Below are positions 61,426 through 64,000 of a DNA stretch of 64,000 nucleotides, in pieces (the stretch's first letter is position 1; every line of letters begins with the position of its first letter). Under the pieces are notes generated by a model. That model made no database searches, was not told the origin of the DNA, and was given only the letters and a program-made list of their open reading frames with translations. Where the stretch lies: contig NZ_JAJFOW010000003.1 of the NCBI RefSeq assembly GCF_020731285.1, positions 1-64,000 of the forward strand. The letters run 5' to 3'. A program made the translations under genes and the position numbers. Source of the DNA: Cohnella baijiui. GTDB taxonomy: Bacteria; Bacillota; Bacilli; Paenibacillales; Paenibacillaceae.

Positions 61426-61747
61426 ATGTTCTGCCGAGTATTCGGCCGAGTATCGGCTAAAGGCCAAAGTCCGGAACGACAGCTCGTAAAGTTCCGAGAG
61501 CTTGGCATTGAGGACAGTTTTACTTTTGTCGATAAGCAGAGTGACAAGAAGGGATCGAGTTTGCCCGGCGGACGGCGTTATATTTGGTCGGCCTAAGCAG
61601 GAGATCGACGGTAAATTTGTGGAAACGTATCGGGAATGGAGAGCTGGCCAGATTACCGCGACGGAGGCTATGCGTCAGATCGGTATGAAAAAGCCTACGT
61701 TTTACCGGCGAGCGAAGGAATACGAGAAAATCAATGAGCGGTTCTAG
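61426..61747 (+). pseudogene. Deleted serine recombinase (resolvase/invertase family)
   Basis: The first part encodes FGRVSAKGQSPERQLVKFRELGIED and FVDKQSDKKGS, the N-terminal catalytic-domain start of resolvases (active-site Ser in RVSA), then the frame shifts and the middle catalytic region is absent. It resumes with GRPKQEIDGKFVETYREW and KKPTFYRRAKEYE, the C-terminal helix-turn-helix end of the same family. So about 90 residues are deleted; the gene is dead. It is a scar of a transposon or of element rearrangement. Confidence 0.85.
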
Positions 61748-61781
61748 CTGTCGCCCGTTCCTCGGTGGCTTATATGGCGGA

Positions 61782-61831
61782 ATACCAGCGAAGCTGACAC
61801 AACAATCCACAAAGTAAATGTAATTAAAGGG
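61782..61831 (+). repeat. Third copy of the ger-flanking repeat
   Basis: Contains TACCAGCGAAGCTGACAC and ATCCACAAAGTAAATGTAATTAAA, matching the left ger repeat (42123-42171), including the GTAATTAAA that follows it, with a few mismatches and a three-base insertion. It lies directly after the dead recombinase and before the dead transposase. Confidence 0.75.
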
Positions 61832-61885
61832 AATCAGTTTTACGAAATGGCTTCATACTTTTTCAGTTGAGAATGTAACAAAACA

Positions 61886-62290
61886 TGGGACAACTTCAAC
61901 GAGAGCACGACGCTGATTGACGTACTGGGGAATTACCGTGAGCGCATGGGCTGCTACCCGGCTGTTTTTCAAGCGGATCAAATCTACTCTACCGCACGCG
62001 CGAGAACTGTCAATTCCGCAAGGAAGGGCATTCGGCTAAGCGGCCCGGCATTGGGAAGCAAGCCCAAGAACGGGTCGACAAGCGAGGAAAAGCATCCTCA
62101 AGCAGGACACCGGCAAACGAAACGCGATTGAAGGTAAGTTTGGAGAAGGCAAGCGCAAATATGGGCTTGGCTGTATTCATGCACGCCTTGTCTAGACAAG
62201 CGTATCGGTGATTATCCTGCAACTGCTGGTGATGAACCTAGAGCTCAGGCTCCGTGTTCTTTTTTGCCTTATTTTCACGTTGCTGTCTCG
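61886..62290 (+). pseudogene. Decayed IS1182/IS5-type transposase fragment
   Basis: One frame reads LIDVLGNYRERMGCYPAVFQADQIY and GIRLSGPALGSKPK, the C-terminal DDE-domain region of IS1182-like transposases; a shifted frame continues RNAIEGKFGEGKRKYGLG, then LQLLVMNLELRLRVLF after a stop. Only the last third of the gene remains, with frameshifts and a nonsense codon. With the recombinase remnant it marks the eroded right edge of the element. Confidence 0.85.
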
Positions 62291-62334
62291 CCGTCGCATC
62301 GCCGGGAATTTCCTGAAGAACCATTCAGCAACCC

Positions 62335-62936
62335 CTATTTAAGCCAGGTCACTTTTCCTGAGGCCAGGTGATACTCACCTCCGATTATTTTCAAATCGCC
62401 ATTCGCTAACTTCTCGTTTAGTGCTGAATGTTCATGTAATTCTTCCTCGACCAATTTGACATTTTCAGAGACAGCCCGATCAATCATGTCTTCTTCGGCT
62501 AATCCAGCGGATATCGCCGTTTCAGCCGCTGGTTCAATCTTATTGACAATAGATTGTAAATAAGCTGGATGTTTCCTTCTATTTAATGCTTCAATAACCG
62601 CGCCACAGTTCTCATGCCCTAAAACTAACACCAGTGGAACGTTAAATGATCCACTGCATATTGGACACTTTCTATGACATCATCATTCACGATATTTCCT
62701 GCAACTCGAATCACAAATCTGGCATCCGATACCTTTGACAAGATGTCGACACCCTTGACAACAGGAACCTCCATTGGGATACAAACGTTACAAATGGAAT
62801 TGGACCCGATCTCATGTAACGCATGAACCCCCATTGTTATAACTGCTTGCCTGCTTACCTGCATGAAAGGTGCAGTCGATTCGCGAGAGGATGACGAATC
62901 TTGATGTGATGAGTCCTTACTCGTATAGCCCGGCAT
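62335..62936 (-). pseudogene. Frameshifted beta-carbonic anhydrase
   Basis: Read leftward: the first part (to about 62643) ends FVIRVAGNIVNDDVIESVQYAVDHL, the second frame begins VLVLGHENCGAVIEAL; together they are a beta-carbonic anhydrase, broken by a single-base frameshift near 62643 (VDHL|NVPLVLVLGH). The zinc ligands His and Cys in GHENC are present, but the usual first Cys-x-Asp-Ser-Arg is degraded (CIPMEVP). It would have converted CO2 and bicarbonate beside a SulP-type anion transporter, as in the Bacillus yvdA-yvdB pair. AAGGAG precedes the ATG at 62936. A sequencing error could explain the shift, but not the altered catalytic segment. Confidence 0.8.
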
Positions 62937-62965
62937 TCGCACCCACTCCTTATGTTCTTTTTGAA

Positions 62966-62994
62966 AAATCAAATAATCAGATATTTGAATATGT
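62966..62994. promoter_or_regulatory. Palindromic operator-like site before carbonic anhydrase
   Basis: TCAAATA (62969-62975) and TATTTGA (62982-62988) separated by six bases, with TTCAAATA-type ends that recur near 63073 and 63573. Located upstream of the leftward carbonic anhydrase gene; likely bound by the ArsR-type regulator (inference). Confidence 0.55.
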
Positions 62995-63072
62995 GGGGCT
63001 ATACAGGAGTTGCAACCAAATCACAATCCATTCTTTCCAGAATGCTTTTGGGTGAAGTTGTGTTATGATATT

Positions 63073-63089
63073 CATATATTCAAAAGTAT
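63073..63089. promoter_or_regulatory. Operator-like half site before arsR-type gene
   Basis: CATATATTCAAAAGTAT, sharing CATATATTCAAA with the site at 63573-63598, just after a TATGAT (-10-like) at 63064. Suggests autoregulation of the regulator gene. Confidence 0.45.
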
Positions 63090-63112
63090 AACGATTTAAG
63101 GAGGCGTTAGCC

Positions 63113-63442
63113 GTGAATCAAAATATCCAACAGTTTAAAGCCGATTTTTTTAAGGCGCTGGCGCATCCCATGCGGATTCGAATCCTGGAGGTTCTGAGTG
63201 AGGGAGATAAAAACGTAAATGAGATACAGAGTATTTTAGGCTCAGAGGGTTCAGCCGTTTCTCAGCAGTTGGCAGTATTGCGAAATAAAAATGTGGTGAC
63301 GGGCTTAAAAGATGGTACTTCTGTCATTTATTCGTTACGTGACCCGTTGATTAAAGATCTGCTCGCAGTCACAAAGCAGATCTTCGATAATCATCTCGTT
63401 GATGCTATTTCATTACTTGAGGTCATTCGAAATGAATCTTAA
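63113..63442 (+). CDS. ArsR-family transcriptional regulator
   Basis: 109-residue winged helix-turn-helix protein: FKALAHPMRIRILEVL, then NVNEIQSILGSEGSAVSQQLAVLR and LKDGTSVIYSL. It has no Cys and no CVC or other classical metal box, so it may sense a non-metal signal or use other residues. GTG start with AGGAGG nine bases upstream. It lies between a divergent carbonic anhydrase and a SulP-type transporter gene, and similar AT-rich sites precede all three, so it probably controls this small bicarbonate/anion locus. Confidence 0.85.
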   Translation: MNQNIQQFKADFFKALAHPMRIRILEVLSEGDKNVNEIQSILGSEGSAVSQQLAVLRNKNVVTGLKDGTSVIYSLRDPLIKDLLAVTKQIFDNHLVDAISLLEVIRNES

Positions 63443-63446
63443 ACTG

Positions 63447-63495
63447 AAAAACAAGGGTATCCATGAGCAACATCAAGGATCACCTTGTTTTTTTT
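63447..63495 (+). terminator. Rho-independent terminator after arsR-type gene
   Basis: AAAACAAGGGTATCC and GGATCACCTTGTTTT arms with a long loop, then T-run. It separates the regulator from the transporter gene, which has its own promoter. Confidence 0.8.
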
Positions 63496-63539
63496 GTTTT
63501 GCAGTAGGAAACATGGGGAGTGACACGAGATTATTACGA

Positions 63540-63598
63540 TTGACATTATTCGATGACAGGAGTAACATTTCACATATATTCAAATAATCAAATATATG
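63540..63598 (+). promoter_or_regulatory. Promoter and operator of the SulP transporter gene
   Basis: TTGACA at 63540-63545 and TAACAT at 63563-63568 with a 17-base spacer; directly downstream CATATATT (63573-63580) and AATATATG (63591-63598) form an inverted repeat around CAAATAATCA. Position of the repeat just after the -10 suits repression by the ArsR-type regulator. Confidence 0.65.
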
Positions 63599-63618
63599 AA
63601 GAAGAGAAGGTAGTTCAG

Positions 63619-64000
63619 ATGAAATTGACGGGAAGATTTGAAGGATACCATGCGGCCGCATTCCGCAAGGATCTTATTTCAGGCCTTATAGTTGGCATTA
63701 TCGCCATTCCATTGGGGATGGCGTTTACTATTGCTTCTGGTGTAAAACCGGAATATGGCATTTATACCACCATCGTTGCCGGTATCTGTATTTCCTTGTT
63801 CGGGGGTTCTAAATTTCAAATTGGCGGCCCAACCGGTGCATTTATTCCGATCCTTTTCGCGATTATAATGGAATACGGATACGAAAATTTATTGCTTGCT
63901 GGATTTTTGGCGGGAATTATTCTTGTTCTTATGGGGCTATTTAAACTCGGTGCGTTGATAAAGTTTATTCCTCGCCCTGTAACCATCGGATTTACCGCTG
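63619..64000 (+). CDS. SulP-family anion transporter, partial (continues past window)
   Basis: First 127 residues of a membrane transporter, ATG with AGAAGG eight bases upstream. The sequence KDLISGLIVGIIAIPLGMAF, GIYTTIVAGICISLFGGSKFQIGGPTGAF and LGALIKFIPRPVTIGFTA are the SulP N-terminal signatures, with the conserved GGPTGAF loop. Such transporters import sulfate or bicarbonate; the neighbouring carbonic anhydrase favours bicarbonate (inference). The 3' part lies outside the window. Confidence 0.92.
   Translation, partial: MKLTGRFEGYHAAAFRKDLISGLIVGIIAIPLGMAFTIASGVKPEYGIYTTIVAGICISLFGGSKFQIGGPTGAFIPILFAIIMEYGYENLLLAGFLAGIILVLMGLFKLGALIKFIPRPVTIGFTA

Overview
The window looks like a chromosomal segment of a spore-forming Paenibacillaceae bacterium (Paenibacillus/Cohnella type). 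Support comes from the GC-rich left part with a YesM/YesN-type two-component system beside an Lpl-type sugar ABC transporter, a GerA-type germination operon, a Spo0E-like protein, a copper-amine-oxidase-N-domain protein, and family-typical intergenic repeat arrays. No rRNA or tRNA gene and no CRISPR array was recognised.

Layout. (1) 1-12.0 kb, GC-rich host backbone: a 51-bp tandem repeat array, sensor kinase and AraC-type regulator, two sugar permeases and a binding lipoprotein, a double-domain CbiX-like chelatase, a diacylglycerol kinase, two more repeat families, and an RlmCD-type 23S rRNA methyltransferase. (2) 12.0-13.5 kb, AT-rich junction with a lone HEPN-motif protein. (3) 13.5-41 kb, left half of an integrative conjugative element (ICE): parA/parB; a Tad-like pilus or secretion locus (CpaB/SAF protein, two ParA-like proteins without a standard P-loop, TadA-like ATPase, a TadB-TadC-like double-length membrane protein, four single-anchor pseudopilin-like proteins); secreted or surface proteins including a 1277-residue protein with MucBP-like repeats; and a 2.4-kilo-residue methylase/helicase gene carrying a complete tnpV gene nested in another frame. 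Then come a TOPRIM protein and a second parB-like gene. (4) 42.1-46.35 kb, a GerB-GerA-GerC-type spore germination operon enclosed exactly by 36-bp inverted repeats, followed by a broken second copy of the helicase. (5) 47.1-50 kb, AT-rich insert with secreted proteins of unknown function. (6) 50.4-61.3 kb, right half of the ICE: an oriT-like palindrome cluster, mobC, MOBP-type relaxase, PcfB, ArdC-like protein, VirD4-like coupling protein, Maff2-type small membrane protein, TrbL/VirB6-like protein, Spo0E-like protein, PrgI and VirB4. (7) 61.3-62.3 kb, decayed recombinase and transposase remnants. (8) 62.3-64 kb, a frameshifted beta-carbonic anhydrase, an ArsR-type regulator and the start of a SulP transporter, sharing AT-rich operator-like sites.

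How it works together (inference). The relaxase, MobC, coupling protein, VirB4, PrgI and TrbL-like proteins would process and export element DNA, ParA/ParB and the methylase/helicase would maintain it, and the Tad-like machinery with its large secreted proteins could build a surface fibre for cell-cell or cell-surface contact. No integrase, VirB8-like protein or cell-wall hydrolase is visible, and the right end is eroded, so the element may be immobile or continue outside the window. The most notable points are the Tad-like locus inside an ICE, the nested tnpV, the inverted-repeat-bounded germination operon, and the Spo0E-like gene inside the transfer operon: the last two suggest an element that carries genes touching host sporulation and germination.
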